This document shows, in pieces, positions 16,507 to 25,592 of a stretch of 64,000 nt of DNA. The notes under the pieces are model-generated. The model searched no databases, was not told where the DNA came from, and worked only from the letters and a program-made list of their open reading frames with translations. The stretch comes from Paralimibaculum aggregatum. GTDB lineage: Bacteria; Pseudomonadota; Alphaproteobacteria; Rhodobacterales; Rhodobacteraceae. How positions within the stretch are numbered: the stretch's first letter is position 1; each line of letters begins with the position of its first letter. The stretch covers positions 62,001 to 126,000 of the forward strand of contig NZ_BSYI01000004.1 in the NCBI RefSeq assembly GCF_030270585.1, written 5' to 3'. The position numbers and the translations under genes are program-made.

Positions 16507-17367
16507 TCAGGCCCTCCGCGCGCTGTGGCCGGTGATCCCCAGCGGCAGCATGCGCAGCAGCACGATGGCGATCAGCAGCACGCCGATCTCGCCGAGCACC
16601 TGCGTGGTGCGATAGGAGATCAGCCCGTCGGTGGCGCCGAACAGGGTCGAGGCATAGAGCGTGCCGGTGAGCGGCGCCGGGCCGCCCGAGATCACCGTGA
16701 CGAAGGCCTTGGCGACATAGAAGCTGCCCATCGTCGGCTGGTTCCCCACCAGCGGCGCGAGCATGGCGCCGGCAACCCCGGTCAGCGCCGAGCCGAAGCC
16801 GAAGGTCAGCATGTAGTATTTCCGCGGATTGACGCCGAGCGCCGCCGCCATCGTCGGGTTCTGCATCACGCTGCGCGCCACCAGCCCGAACCGGGTGTAG
16901 CGCCAGATCGCGAAGGTGAGCGCCAGCAGCGCCCCGGCCACCGCGATCAGCACGAGGTTGTACTCCGCGATCGAATAGGCGCCGAAGGTGACCTTGCCGA
17001 GCTTGGCGTCGACCCCGGCCTCCTGCGGGCCGAAGACGCTGGTCACGAGGCCGACCATGAAGAGACTCAGCCCCCAGGTCGCGAGCAGCGTGTCCATGAT
17101 GCGCCCGTAGAGAAAGCGGATCAGCAGCCGCTCGACGAGGATGCCGAAGAGGCCGACGCCGAGGCCGGCGCAGAGCACCGCCAGCCAGAAGTCGAGCCCG
17201 AGCTGGGTGGCGAACAGGCAGAAATAGGCGCCGAGCATGATGAACTCGCCCTGGGCCAGGTTGATCACCCGCATCATTCCGAAGATGACTGCCAGGCCGA
17301 GGCTGATCAGGACGAAGATCCCGATCGCGAACATGACCTGATAGAGGTGTATGACGATCTCGTGCAC
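16507..17367 (-). CDS. urtB: Urt/Liv-type ABC permease (UrtB/LivH-like)
   Basis: The 286-residue permease has the LivH-family signature SLGLAVIFGMMRVINLAQGEFIMLGAY at about 22-48 and the loop VARSVMQNPTMAAALGVNPRKYYMLTFGFG. It is shorter than many annotated UrtB proteins, which carry a long N-terminal extension, and so resembles LivH in size. AGAAGG lies shortly before the ATG at 17367. A GC-rich stem-loop region separates it from the binding-protein gene. Confidence 0.88.
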   Translation of the reverse strand: MHEIVIHLYQVMFAIGIFVLISLGLAVIFGMMRVINLAQGEFIMLGAYFCLFATQLGLDFWLAVLCAGLGVGLFGILVERLLIRFLYGRIMDTLLATWGLSLFMVGLVTSVFGPQEAGVDAKLGKVTFGAYSIAEYNLVLIAVAGALLALTFAIWRYTRFGLVARSVMQNPTMAAALGVNPRKYYMLTFGFGSALTGVAGAMLAPLVGNQPTMGSFYVAKAFVTVISGGPAPLTGTLYASTLFGATDGLISYRTTQVLGEIGVLLIAIVLLRMLPLGITGHSARRA

Positions 17368-17466
17368 GTTGGGTTCCTTCTCGTTGGCGCGCGCATGCAG
17401 CGTCCCGGACGGATCGCGGGCGGCGGCCCCCCGGCCGGCCGCCCGGTGGCCGCCCCCGGGCCGCCC

Positions 17467-17489
17467 GCGCCGCCGCCCGCAGGCGGCGC
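17467..17489 (-). terminator. Intercistronic GC stem-loop between binding protein and permease genes
   Basis: The 157-bp gap between urtA and urtB is extremely GC-rich and holds several overlapping inverted repeats. The cleanest is an 8-bp stem (GCGCCGCC with GGCGGCGC, 7-base loop). There is no T-run. The position suggests an mRNA-stabilising or partially terminating hairpin protecting the urtA message. Confidence 0.5.
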
Positions 17490-17524
17490 GCGGCGGACCG
17501 GGAGCGGCCCGGGGGGCGGCCTGG

Positions 17525-18760
17525 TCAGAGCTCGAGCGTGTACTGCGTGCGGTCGTTCGGGTTGGCGTTGAGGTCGCAGACCGCCTGCGTGTCGCTCGGG
17601 GGGCGCTGCGCGAAGGTCTCGAGATGGTCCCAGCCCTGGTTGCGGTTGGTGCGGACGAGATGGATGTCCATCGTGGCGTGGTTGGTCTGGCCGTCGACCG
17701 TGACGAGCCCGCCGGGCGCCTCGAACTGCACGCCCGGCAGCGCCTCGATCACCGCCTCGGGCGAGGGATCGCCCGCCTTGCGCACGGCGTTGGCCCAGAT
17801 GTTGACGCCGCGATAGCCGTATTCGGCATAGTCGCCGACATAGTCGTCCTCGCCGGTATAGGCCTTGAAGTCGCGCACGAACTTCTGCGCGGCCTCGGTC
17901 GGCAGGCTGTCGTGGAAGGGCGTGGCGTTGACGATCCCCGAGGCCTCGTCGGCGCTGAGATAGGTCTGCTCGCGGCCGATGCCGAACATGCAGGAGGCGA
18001 GCGGGATGTTCGCCTTGCCGATGGTCGCCTCGTATTGCCGGTAGAAGGCGTTGTGCGCGCTGCCGACCAGGATCGACCACACGACGTCGGGCTTGGCCGC
18101 CTGGATGCGCGACAGCGCGGGGGCGAAGTTGGAGACGTCGAGCGGGAAGAACTCGACGCCGATATCCTCGCCGCCGGCCTCCTGGGTGAACTTGCGCACC
18201 CATTTCGCGGTGGTGTGCGGGTAGATGTAGTCGGCGCCGAGGATGTAGCAGCGCTTGCCGTATTCCTTCACCACATGCGGCACCAGCGGCGCGATCTGCT
18301 GGCCCGGCACCTGCGCGACGCAGACATGGCGGCGGTCGCAGACGCCGCCCTCGTACATCGAGTTGTAGAACAGCAGCCCGCGGAACTTGTGCGCGATCGG
18401 GCGCATCACCTCGCGCGACGAGCTGGTGACCCCGGCATGCACCACCGACGCCTTGTCGCGGATCAGCGCCTGGGTCATGTACTGCGCGTTGAACTGGTTG
18501 TTCGACTGGGAGTCGTAGAACACCAGCTCGAGCGGCCGGCCGAGCAGCCCGCCGGCGGCGTTGATCTCCTCGACCGCCATGGCGACCGCCTTGATCTGCT
18601 TGAGACTATAGATGTTGAGCCCGCCGGTCTGGTCGAGGATGTTGGCCACGACGATCGGCGCCTCGCCGGCGATCCCGGCGCTCCTGAGAAGGCCGGCGGA
18701 GCTGGCGAAGGCGAGGGCACCGCTGGCGCTGCGGAAGAACTGTCTGCGGTTCAGTCTCAT
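17525..18760 (-). CDS. urtA: Periplasmic amide/urea-type substrate-binding protein (UrtA/AmiC family)
   Basis: The 411-residue type-I periplasmic-binding-fold protein is exported with an N-terminal RRQFFRSASGALAFASS sequence, compatible with a Tat signal. The mature part (VVANILDQTGGLNIYSLKQ, then EEINAAGGLLGRPLELVFYDSQ) is typical of the UrtA/AmiC family. It would capture the ligand for the UrtBCDE-like machinery. The ATG at 18760 was chosen because it directly precedes the twin-arginine signal. It is preceded by a 255-bp leader that may be an ANTAR target and followed by a strong stem-loop. Confidence 0.88.
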   Translation of the reverse strand: MRLNRRQFFRSASGALAFASSAGLLRSAGIAGEAPIVVANILDQTGGLNIYSLKQIKAVAMAVEEINAAGGLLGRPLELVFYDSQSNNQFNAQYMTQALIRDKASVVHAGVTSSSREVMRPIAHKFRGLLFYNSMYEGGVCDRRHVCVAQVPGQQIAPLVPHVVKEYGKRCYILGADYIYPHTTAKWVRKFTQEAGGEDIGVEFFPLDVSNFAPALSRIQAAKPDVVWSILVGSAHNAFYRQYEATIGKANIPLASCMFGIGREQTYLSADEASGIVNATPFHDSLPTEAAQKFVRDFKAYTGEDDYVGDYAEYGYRGVNIWANAVRKAGDPSPEAVIEALPGVQFEAPGGLVTVDGQTNHATMDIHLVRTNRNQGWDHLETFAQRPPSDTQAVCDLNANPNDRTQYTLEL

Positions 18761-18938
18761 GTTGGCTTCCCTGTCGTTGATCTTGTCTGCGCGAATGGCG
18801 AAGGGCTGCACTGCACCGCAACGAAAGCGTGCAGTTGGCAGACCGATCCCGGTGGGGCCAAGACATGGGCCAAGACCTGGAAGGCAGTGATTTGTAGAAA
18901 ATCGCTGCGGGCAACCGAGCCGGTCGATATTCCTATCA

Positions 18939-18987
18939 ACTCTGGCTGGAGTCCGTGTTGTCCACCGGGGCGATCCTGCCCGTGGAC
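18939..18987 (-). promoter_or_regulatory. Candidate ANTAR-responsive leader hairpins upstream of urtA
   Basis: The 255-nt untranslated stretch between the ANTAR gene and urtA has two adjacent minus-strand hairpins. The first (18987-18960) pairs GTCCACGGGC with GCCCCGGTGGAC around the hexaloop AGGATC. The second (18952-18939) pairs ACTC with GAGT around the hexaloop CAGCCA. ANTAR proteins act on paired hexaloop hairpins in leaders. The loops here do not clearly show the conserved A1/G4 pattern, so the assignment is tentative. A further 7-bp stem (ACTGCAC/GTGCAGT) lies nearer urtA. Confidence 0.35.
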
Positions 18988-19015
18988 TGTCCGGCACTTT
19001 TGCCGTTACAGCGCA

Positions 19016-19696
19016 TCAAAGTTTTGCCGCGTCGGGTTTCTCTGTCAAGTCGATATTGAAGATTTCCTCGGCGGAGATGATGATTTTCGCGATCTCCTCG
19101 ACCGTCGAGCGCTTGTTCATCGCCTGCTCGCGGATAAGCTGATAGGCGCGCTCGGCACTGATGCCGCGGCTCGCGGCCAGGATCGATTTCGCGCGTTCGA
19201 TCTCGTTTCTCGCCTGAAGCTTTGCGTATAGCCGGTTGAAATGCTTTCGCAGCCGGCGCTCGCGCTTGAGGTTGGCGACGCTGAGCAGGACATTGGTCAT
19301 GATGCCGAAGGGCCGCACCGGCAGGCCGATCACCGCCTGGGCGTTCATCCGCAGCACCTGCTCGACGACCAGCGGGTTCTCGTAATCCACCACGGCGATC
19401 AGGCAGGCCGGCGGCTCCTCGGCCGCCCAGTCGAACTCCACCTTGTCCTCGATGATCGGGCGCACCGCGACGAAGACCACGTCGATCTCGCCGGGGATCT
19501 GCGCCGGCGGCGGCCACATCCGGTTGAAGCGGCAGCCGATGCGCTGGAGATGCATCAGCAGCTCCTCGGCTTCCGGGCTCGGCGGCGTGAGCACGAGGAT
19601 GCGCAGCGCGCGGATGTTCCGGATCAGCTCCGAGATCGACGTGTGGCTGCGCGGCTGCGGGCCTACCTCGAGATCGTCATCCGGTGTCGCGCGCAT
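19016..19696 (-). CDS. ANTAR-domain antiterminator (AmiR/NasR-like)
   Basis: The 226-residue protein has a pseudo-receiver N-terminal domain (IRALRILVLTPPSPEAEELLMHLQRIG) followed by a coiled linker. The C-terminal ANTAR helix bundle is LQARNEIERAKSILAASRGISAERAYQLIREQAMNKRSTVEEIAKIII. As in the Pseudomonas amidase operon, it is encoded next to an AmiC-like ligand sensor (5 bp upstream). It should bind leader RNA and prevent premature termination when the sensor releases it. The ATG at 19696 was used. Its likeliest target is the leader before urtA directly downstream, or its own operon leader. Confidence 0.88.
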   Translation of the reverse strand: MRATPDDDLEVGPQPRSHTSISELIRNIRALRILVLTPPSPEAEELLMHLQRIGCRFNRMWPPPAQIPGEIDVVFVAVRPIIEDKVEFDWAAEEPPACLIAVVDYENPLVVEQVLRMNAQAVIGLPVRPFGIMTNVLLSVANLKRERRLRKHFNRLYAKLQARNEIERAKSILAASRGISAERAYQLIREQAMNKRSTVEEIAKIIISAEEIFNIDLTEKPDAAKL

Positions 19697-19701
19697 GTTC
19701 C

Positions 19702-20868
19702 CTACCCCGCCGATCCGCCGCTGACATCGCGCATGCCCCAGTCGATCGCCTGATGGCTGGTGAGGTATGGATCGGGCTTCACCGGCCGGATCGAATCCTG
19801 GATGACCTCGAGGGTGCCGGTGGCGTCGGCGCGGCCGATGCGCGGCCAGAGATAGGTGTGCGAGGTCTCTGGGTCGATCCGGATCCGGCCCTGCGGCGCG
19901 TCGAACTCCGAGCCGATCAGCGCCCGGCGCAGCACGTCGACATTGTCGGTGCCGGCCGAGCGCAGGGCCTGCGCCACGAGATGCACCTGGGAATACACCG
20001 CCTCCCAGCACATGTTGGTCCGCGCATCCGCGCCGTATTTCGCGCGCAGCCGCGCCAGGCAGGCGAGATTCGCCTCGGTGCCGACCGACTGGAAATAGGG
20101 CGCCGAGGTGAGATGCCCCTCGGCGAACTCCGCGCCCATCGCGGCGATATCGGTCTCGCTGGTGGTGAGGCTGGCGATCGGCATCCGCGCCGGGTCGAGC
20201 CCGGCCGCTGCATAGGCACGGTAGAACAGCCCGATGCTGGGGCCGACGAGGTTGCAGAAGATCGCGTCGGGCGCCGCGCTGCGGATCCGCGCGACGAGCT
20301 CGGTCAGCGATTCCTGCGGCACGTCCATCGACATGTAGACCTCGCCCACCGTCTCGCCCTTCTGCAGCGAGATCAGGTCGCTCAGCGTCCGCCCCGCCTC
20401 GCGCGGCCAGATGTAGTCGGAGCCGACGATGAACACCCGCGCGCCGAAGTTCTTCAGCAGGTAGTCGCCGAGCTGGGCATTGTTCTGGTTGGCCACCGCG
20501 CCGCCATAGATGATGTTCTTGGAATATTCGAAGCCCTCGTACTGGGCGGGATACATCAGCAGCGCGTTGTGGCGCTCGACCACCGGGATCACCGCCTTGC
20601 GGGTGCTGGAGCGGTAGCAGCCGAAGAGCACGCGCACGCCGTCGCTGACGATGAGCTGCTCGGCGAGGTAGTTGTAATAGACCGGGTCGGAGCCGGCGTC
20701 GTAGCGGACCATGACAAGCTCGCGGCCATCGATGCCGCCGGTCGCGTTGACCTCCTCCACCGCGAAGGTGACGGCCTGGAGCATCGAGCGCTCCATCGCC
20801 GCGGTGATCCCGGTTTCCGAGAAGAGGACGCCGATGCGAAACGGCTCCTGGCTGTCCGGCTTGCTCAC
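19702..20868 (-). CDS. AmiC-like cytoplasmic amide sensor (negative regulator of ANTAR protein)
   Basis: The 388-residue type-I periplasmic-binding-fold protein (FRIGVLFSETGITAAMERSMLQAVTFAVEEVNATGG, then FGCYRSSTRKAVIPVVERHNALLMYPAQYEG) has no signal peptide, like AmiC. AmiC holds AmiR until an inducing amide binds. The start is a GTG at 20868: AAGGAG lies eight bases upstream and a longer in-frame extension has no ribosome site. It is 5 bp from the ANTAR gene and closely related in fold to the UrtA-like protein downstream, so sensor and importer may bind the same ligand. Confidence 0.87.
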   Translation of the reverse strand: MSKPDSQEPFRIGVLFSETGITAAMERSMLQAVTFAVEEVNATGGIDGRELVMVRYDAGSDPVYYNYLAEQLIVSDGVRVLFGCYRSSTRKAVIPVVERHNALLMYPAQYEGFEYSKNIIYGGAVANQNNAQLGDYLLKNFGARVFIVGSDYIWPREAGRTLSDLISLQKGETVGEVYMSMDVPQESLTELVARIRSAAPDAIFCNLVGPSIGLFYRAYAAAGLDPARMPIASLTTSETDIAAMGAEFAEGHLTSAPYFQSVGTEANLACLARLRAKYGADARTNMCWEAVYSQVHLVAQALRSAGTDNVDVLRRALIGSEFDAPQGRIRIDPETSHTYLWPRIGRADATGTLEVIQDSIRPVKPDPYLTSHQAIDWGMRDVSGGSAG

Positions 20869-21043
20869 AATCGCTGCTCCTTCGGCATGAAAATATAGAG
20901 GTGGAGGCTCCCGCCGGGGAAGCCGCAATATGCGGCATGATCCGGTGAAACGGCGCAGAAGGAAAGCGTGCGGCGATCCGTCATCGTCTCTTCGGCCCCT
21001 GTCCTGCCGCGCCGCGCCGGCCCTGCCCGGCGCGGGCCGTGAT

Positions 21044-21068
21044 GCCCGGGCGGAGATCCCGCCCGGGC
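21044..21068 (-). terminator. Perfect 10-bp stem-loop downstream of hydantoinase B gene
   Basis: GCCCGGGCGG pairs perfectly with CCGCCCGGGC across a 5-base loop, 16 bases after the hyuB stop. No T-run follows, so it may be a Rho-assisted terminator or a processing and stability element between hyuAB and the amiC-amiR-urt genes. Confidence 0.5.
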
Positions 21069-21084
21069 GGCTGGCTGCGCCGGC

Positions 21085-23106
21085 TCAGGCCACGCGCAGG
21101 GTCGGCCGGTCCATGTCGACCTGCTCGATCCTGGTGGACCAGTAGGGCACCGTGCGGCGCTTCAGCATGTCGCGGAACTGGGCGGTGGTCTTCTCGAGCA
21201 GCTCGCCCGAGCCCCAGTTGACGATCACGCCGTATTGCCGGATCAGGTCGAGCAGGGTGAGCTCGCCGGCACGGTAGCGCGCGGCGACCGCCTCCGGGTC
21301 CTCCTCGAGCATCGCCGGACGCTCCCGCGCGATGCGCTGGCGGGCGGCCAGGGTCTCGTCGAGATCCACCTCGTATTCCGCCAGGTCCGGGTCGAGCAGG
21401 CGCACCACGACGCCGTAGTCCTTGAGCGCCCGCTCGATCGAGACATAGCCCTCGGTGACATCGCTCAGCACCCGCTCGACGCTGCGCCGCAGCGGGTCGC
21501 CGAGGCCGCCGCCGCCGGCCGAGGGGCGCGTCACGGTATCGCCCTGGTGCAGCGGCTCGCCGGAGAAGATCGAGCCGAGATAGCGCTCGCCCTCCTGCCC
21601 AGGGTTCACCCAGACGCCATGCGGGAACGAGGGCAGCCCGCCCCAGAGCCCCCAGGTGACCGAGCGCTCGCGGTCGCAGCAATAGGAGACCACGGTGCGC
21701 TCGCAGGCATAGAGGGTGCCGCCCTTCTGCACGCCCATGCCGCCGCGGTATTCGCCCGGCCCGCCGCTGTCGATCAGCAGCTCGTGCTCGGTGGTCAACA
21801 CCGGGGAGAGCCGCTCCTGCCCCTCGAAGGGCTGGGTGCCGAGCTGCACGCCGAACACCGGCCCGGTGGCGGCCCAGCCGTCGCGCCCGTTGCGGGCGCC
21901 CCAGCCGCCGACCATCCAGTCGTACCACATGAAGATCGGCTTGTCCTCGTGGCGCGTGTCGCGCCCGCCGATCAGCAGGTAGTCGAGGTTGAAGGTGCAG
22001 GCCATGGCCCGCTCGGGCAGGATCTCGGCCCAGAGCTCGAAGACCGAGTTCATGATCTTCTCGAAGGGGCCGGAGCAGAAGCCGGCCACCGGGGTCGGCC
22101 AGTCGGCGTTGACCACCGATCCGACCGGGCCGAGCTCCACCGTCACCACCCGGTAGAAGCCCGAGTTCAGCGGAATGTCGGGCGACTGCATCTTGGTGCC
22201 CGCCACGATCGCCGCGAAGGCGCCGCCATAGCAGCAGTTGAGGAAGGTCGAGATCGTCCGCGGATGCGAGCCGGAGAGATCGTAGTGCACCGAGTCGCCC
22301 TTGATCGTCATCCGCACGTTGATCGGGATCAGGCCCTCGCCCTCGGCGGGGTCGACATCGATGTAGTCGGTGGTCTCCCAGGTGCCGTCGGGCAGCTCGG
22401 AGATGCGCTGGCGGGTCAGCGTCTCGACATAGTCCTGCACCTCGGCGAACGAGGTCTTGATCGTCTCCACGCCGTATTTCTGGCAGAGCCGCTGGATCTC
22501 GCGCTCGGCCAGGCGGCAGGCCTCGGCCTGGGCCTGCAGGTCGCCGATGATGTCGTCGGGCTTGCGGGTGTTGTGCGCGATCAGCTCGGCGACGTCGGAG
22601 AGATACTTGCCCTTGCTGTAGACGCGCACCGGGGTGATGCGCAGGCCCTCGGCCATGTGGTCGAGCGCGCTCACGTTGAACGAGCCCGGCACCGCGCCGC
22701 CGACATCCGCCCAGTGGCCGTTGGCCTGGGCGAAGCCGAGCAGCTCGCCCTCGAAGAACATCGGCGCGAAGATCCGGGTGTCGTTGAAATGCGTGCCGCC
22801 CTGGTAGACGTCGTTCACCACGAAGACGTCGCCGGGATGGATGTCGCCCTCGAACTTCTTGATCACCGCCTTGGCGGTGTAGTGCAGCGTGCCGACATGC
22901 GCGGCGATGTCGCCGCTGCCCTGCATGATCGTGTTGCCCTCGGTGTCGCACAGCGCCGAGGAGAAGTCGCGCGACCAGATCACGAAGGAATAGCAGGTCC
23001 GCAGGATCTGCTCGGCCATCTGGTCGACGATGTTGACATAGGCGTTCTTCAGGACCTCGAAGGTGACCGGATCGAGGCTGTAGCCCTGGTTGTTCTGCTT
23101 GGTCAT
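21085..23106 (-). CDS. hyuB: Hydantoinase B / oxoprolinase family protein
   Basis: The 673-residue HyuB-family subunit (PF02538) starts YSLDPVTFEVLKNAYVNIVDQMAEQ and contains DIAAHVGTLHYT, HPGDVFVVNDVYQGGTH and SGPGEYRGGMG-type motifs (here SGGPGEYRGGMGVQKGG). With HyuA it forms ATP-dependent ring-opening amidohydrolases acting on hydantoins, 5-oxoproline, N-methylhydantoin or lactams. The ATG at 23106 has GGAG eight bases upstream. It follows hyuA by 28 bp. The exact substrate cannot be read from the sequence. Confidence 0.92.
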   Translation of the reverse strand: MTKQNNQGYSLDPVTFEVLKNAYVNIVDQMAEQILRTCYSFVIWSRDFSSALCDTEGNTIMQGSGDIAAHVGTLHYTAKAVIKKFEGDIHPGDVFVVNDVYQGGTHFNDTRIFAPMFFEGELLGFAQANGHWADVGGAVPGSFNVSALDHMAEGLRITPVRVYSKGKYLSDVAELIAHNTRKPDDIIGDLQAQAEACRLAEREIQRLCQKYGVETIKTSFAEVQDYVETLTRQRISELPDGTWETTDYIDVDPAEGEGLIPINVRMTIKGDSVHYDLSGSHPRTISTFLNCCYGGAFAAIVAGTKMQSPDIPLNSGFYRVVTVELGPVGSVVNADWPTPVAGFCSGPFEKIMNSVFELWAEILPERAMACTFNLDYLLIGGRDTRHEDKPIFMWYDWMVGGWGARNGRDGWAATGPVFGVQLGTQPFEGQERLSPVLTTEHELLIDSGGPGEYRGGMGVQKGGTLYACERTVVSYCCDRERSVTWGLWGGLPSFPHGVWVNPGQEGERYLGSIFSGEPLHQGDTVTRPSAGGGGLGDPLRRSVERVLSDVTEGYVSIERALKDYGVVVRLLDPDLAEYEVDLDETLAARQRIARERPAMLEEDPEAVAARYRAGELTLLDLIRQYGVIVNWGSGELLEKTTAQFRDMLKRRTVPYWSTRIEQVDMDRPTLRVA

Positions 23107-23134
23107 GATGTTGTCTCCGTTGCGGGCGCGGCAC

Positions 23135-25162
23135 TCAGTCGGCCGGCGGGATGTCCATCCGGATGGTGAGATAGGGGTCGACATCGGCGCTGATCCCCGG
23201 CGGCACGAGGATCGTGCTGTCGAGCTGCTCGATGATCGCGGGACCCTCCACGCGCATGCCCGCGGTCAGGCGGTCGCGGTCGTAGATCGGCGTCTCGATG
23301 GCCTCGGGCAGTTCGTCGAAGCGGACCATCCGGGTGCCGACGGGCGTGGCCGCCGCGCCATCGGGCTCGTTGCGGGCGAACTCGGCCTTCTGCGTCATGC
23401 CGGTGGCGCGGACGCTGATGCGGTAGATCTCCACCGGCGCATCGGGGCGGGAATAGTTGTGCTCGCGGCCGTGATCGACGTGGAAGGAGGCGACCGCGTC
23501 GGCGAGCGTGGTGAGCGGCGAGGAGACCTGGATCGCCATGGCGCGCCACTGCCCGAGATAGCGCATGTCGATGAAGCGCTCGAAGACCATGTCCTTGGGC
23601 GCGACGCCCTCGTTCGACAGCCGGTCGAAGCCCTCCTTCTCCAGCTCGACGAAGGCCGCCTCCATGTCCGGCAGCTCGATCTCGTCGATGTTGTGCAGAT
23701 ACATCTGGCTGATGTCGTGGGTGATGTCGACGAGCAGGCAGCCGAGCGCCGAGGTCACGCCCGGATTGGGCGGCACCAGCACCGTCGGGATCGAGAGGTC
23801 GCGGGCCAGCGCCGCGCCGTGCAGCGCGCCGGCGCCGCCGAAGGCGACCAGCGCGAAGTCGCGCGGGTCGTGGCCCTTGCGGATCGAGACCAGGCGGACC
23901 GCATCGGCCATGTTGGCGTTTGCCACCTTCAGCACCGCGATCGCCGCTTCCTCGGGGGTCAGCCCCAGCGGGTCGGCCACATGCTTGCGGATCGCCGCCT
24001 CGGCAAGGTCGCGGTCGAGCCCCACCGCGCCGCCGGCGAGCCGGGTGCCGAGCCGCCCGAGCAGCACGTTGGCATCGCAGTTGGTCGGCTGGTCGCCGCC
24101 GCGGTCATAGCAGGCCGGTCCGGGATTGGAGCCGGCCGATTGCGGGCCGTTGCGCAGGGATTTGGCGTCGTCGATCCAGGCCAGCGAGCCGCCGCCGGCG
24201 CCGATGGTCAGCACCTCGATGCTGGGGAACTTGATCGGGTAGCCGTATTCGACATGCCAGTCGTCGGTGACCGAGAGCTCGCCCTTGTTGCAGAGCGAGA
24301 TGTCGGTGCTGGTGCCGCCCATGTCGAGGCTGATCGAGTCCTCGAAGCCGGAGAGCCGTGCCACGAAGCGGCTGGCGATGGCCCCTGCGGCGATGCCCGA
24401 GGCGGCGAGGCGCCCGGCGAACTTGCTCGCGCCCTTGGCGGTGACGACGCCGCCGCCGGAATGCAGCAGCAGCACGTCCTCGGTATAGCCGCCCTCCTCC
24501 ATCCGGGTTGCCAGATCGCGGGTATAGGCCCCGGCAACCGGCGACAGCACGGCATTGGCGACCGTCGTGGAGAAGCGCTCATGCTCGAAGATCTCGGGCA
24601 TGATGTCGCTCGACAGGGAGATCGAGCAGTCCGGCAGCGCGCTTTCCAGGATGTCGCGCATGCGCTGCTCGTTGGCGGGGTTGGCGAAGGCGTTGACGAA
24701 GCAGATCGCCACCGTCTTGACCCCGCGCTTGGCGATGACCCGCGCCACCTCGCGCGCCTCGGCCTCGTCGACCTCCACGAGCACCTTGCCGGAATAGTCC
24801 ACCCGCTCGCGGATGGTCAGCCGGTCGCGCCGCGGGATGTAGGGGCCGGCCATCTCCTTGTAGGTGTCCCAGAGATCGTTGCGGGTGCCGCGGCGGATCT
24901 CGATCACATCGCGAAAACCCTCGGTGGTGATCATGATCGCGGGCGGAAACTTCCGCGTGATCAGGGCGTTGGTCGCGAGCGTCGTGCCATGGGCGAAGAG
25001 GCTGATATCGGCCAGGTTCACCCCGCCGGCGGCGATGCCGGCGATCACCCCGTCGATCGGGTCGACGGTGGTCGGCGTCTTCGCGACATGCATCGTGCCG
25101 GTCGCCTCGTTGAGGAAACAGACATCGGTGAAGGTGCCGCCGACATCGCAGGCGACCCGCAT
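23135..25162 (-). CDS. hyuA: Hydantoinase A / oxoprolinase family protein
   Basis: The 675-residue HyuA-family subunit has an acetate/sugar kinase-like ATPase fold with DVGGTFTD at 6-13 and a second phosphate motif SLDMGGTSTDI, plus GAGGGSLAWID. It would phosphorylate or activate the cyclic amide for hydrolysis with HyuB. I chose the ATG at 25162, immediately before the conserved phosphate loop. An in-frame ATG at 25201 with AAGGAAGGG about 10 bases upstream is a credible alternative. It is the first gene of a nine-gene operon (hyuAB, sensor, antiterminator, transporter), implying uptake and breakdown of one inducing compound. Confidence 0.9.
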   Translation of the reverse strand: MRVACDVGGTFTDVCFLNEATGTMHVAKTPTTVDPIDGVIAGIAAGGVNLADISLFAHGTTLATNALITRKFPPAIMITTEGFRDVIEIRRGTRNDLWDTYKEMAGPYIPRRDRLTIRERVDYSGKVLVEVDEAEAREVARVIAKRGVKTVAICFVNAFANPANEQRMRDILESALPDCSISLSSDIMPEIFEHERFSTTVANAVLSPVAGAYTRDLATRMEEGGYTEDVLLLHSGGGVVTAKGASKFAGRLAASGIAAGAIASRFVARLSGFEDSISLDMGGTSTDISLCNKGELSVTDDWHVEYGYPIKFPSIEVLTIGAGGGSLAWIDDAKSLRNGPQSAGSNPGPACYDRGGDQPTNCDANVLLGRLGTRLAGGAVGLDRDLAEAAIRKHVADPLGLTPEEAAIAVLKVANANMADAVRLVSIRKGHDPRDFALVAFGGAGALHGAALARDLSIPTVLVPPNPGVTSALGCLLVDITHDISQMYLHNIDEIELPDMEAAFVELEKEGFDRLSNEGVAPKDMVFERFIDMRYLGQWRAMAIQVSSPLTTLADAVASFHVDHGREHNYSRPDAPVEIYRISVRATGMTQKAEFARNEPDGAAATPVGTRMVRFDELPEAIETPIYDRDRLTAGMRVEGPAIIEQLDSTILVPPGISADVDPYLTIRMDIPPAD

Positions 25163-25201
25163 GGCCGTGCCTTTCCGGATAGTAGAGGGTTCGTCATACA
25201 T

Positions 25202-25592
25202 CGTGATACATCCCTTCCTTCATGTACGAAGCGGTGGCTTCGCCTGATTGAGACCGACAACTGTCAGATCGGCTGGCAGGGGGATGCGCCTGGCGGCCCG
25301 GAAAGGCCTGCGGTTACTTGGCCGTTCTCGATGTCGCGAGATGCGCAACGATTCGGCACAGTTCCGGCGTGACAGGACAGGGTGCGCAATCCGGATTCGG
25401 CGGCGCCATGCATCATTGAGAAGTCAGCGATCCGCTGTCTCAACGTCCAATCCGACGAGTGTCTGGAGATTTGGCAGGGCGCTATTGCCACCAAGTCCGC
25501 GCAAGCGTTTTTGCACCGCGCGCAATTACTACAACTGAGGACAGTCGCGCTGTCAAGAAGGATTCACCGGGGCGCCGCGCGGGTTTCGGCGT
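25202..25592. other. Intergenic region upstream of hyuA
   Basis: About 390 bp with lower GC than its surroundings and no credible gene. It must hold the promoter of the hyuAB-ami-urt operon and the end of the GntR operon. Near hyuA there are two similar ATACATC elements (25195-25213) about 13 bases apart that could be regulator half-sites. No strong terminator seen. Confidence 0.4.

Noticed and set aside
25380-25590. Sigma-54-like promoter (TGGCAG...TTGC) before the hyu operon
   Set aside because: The spacing between the GG and GC elements is two bases too long for a -24/-12 promoter, and it is on the wrong strand for hyuA.
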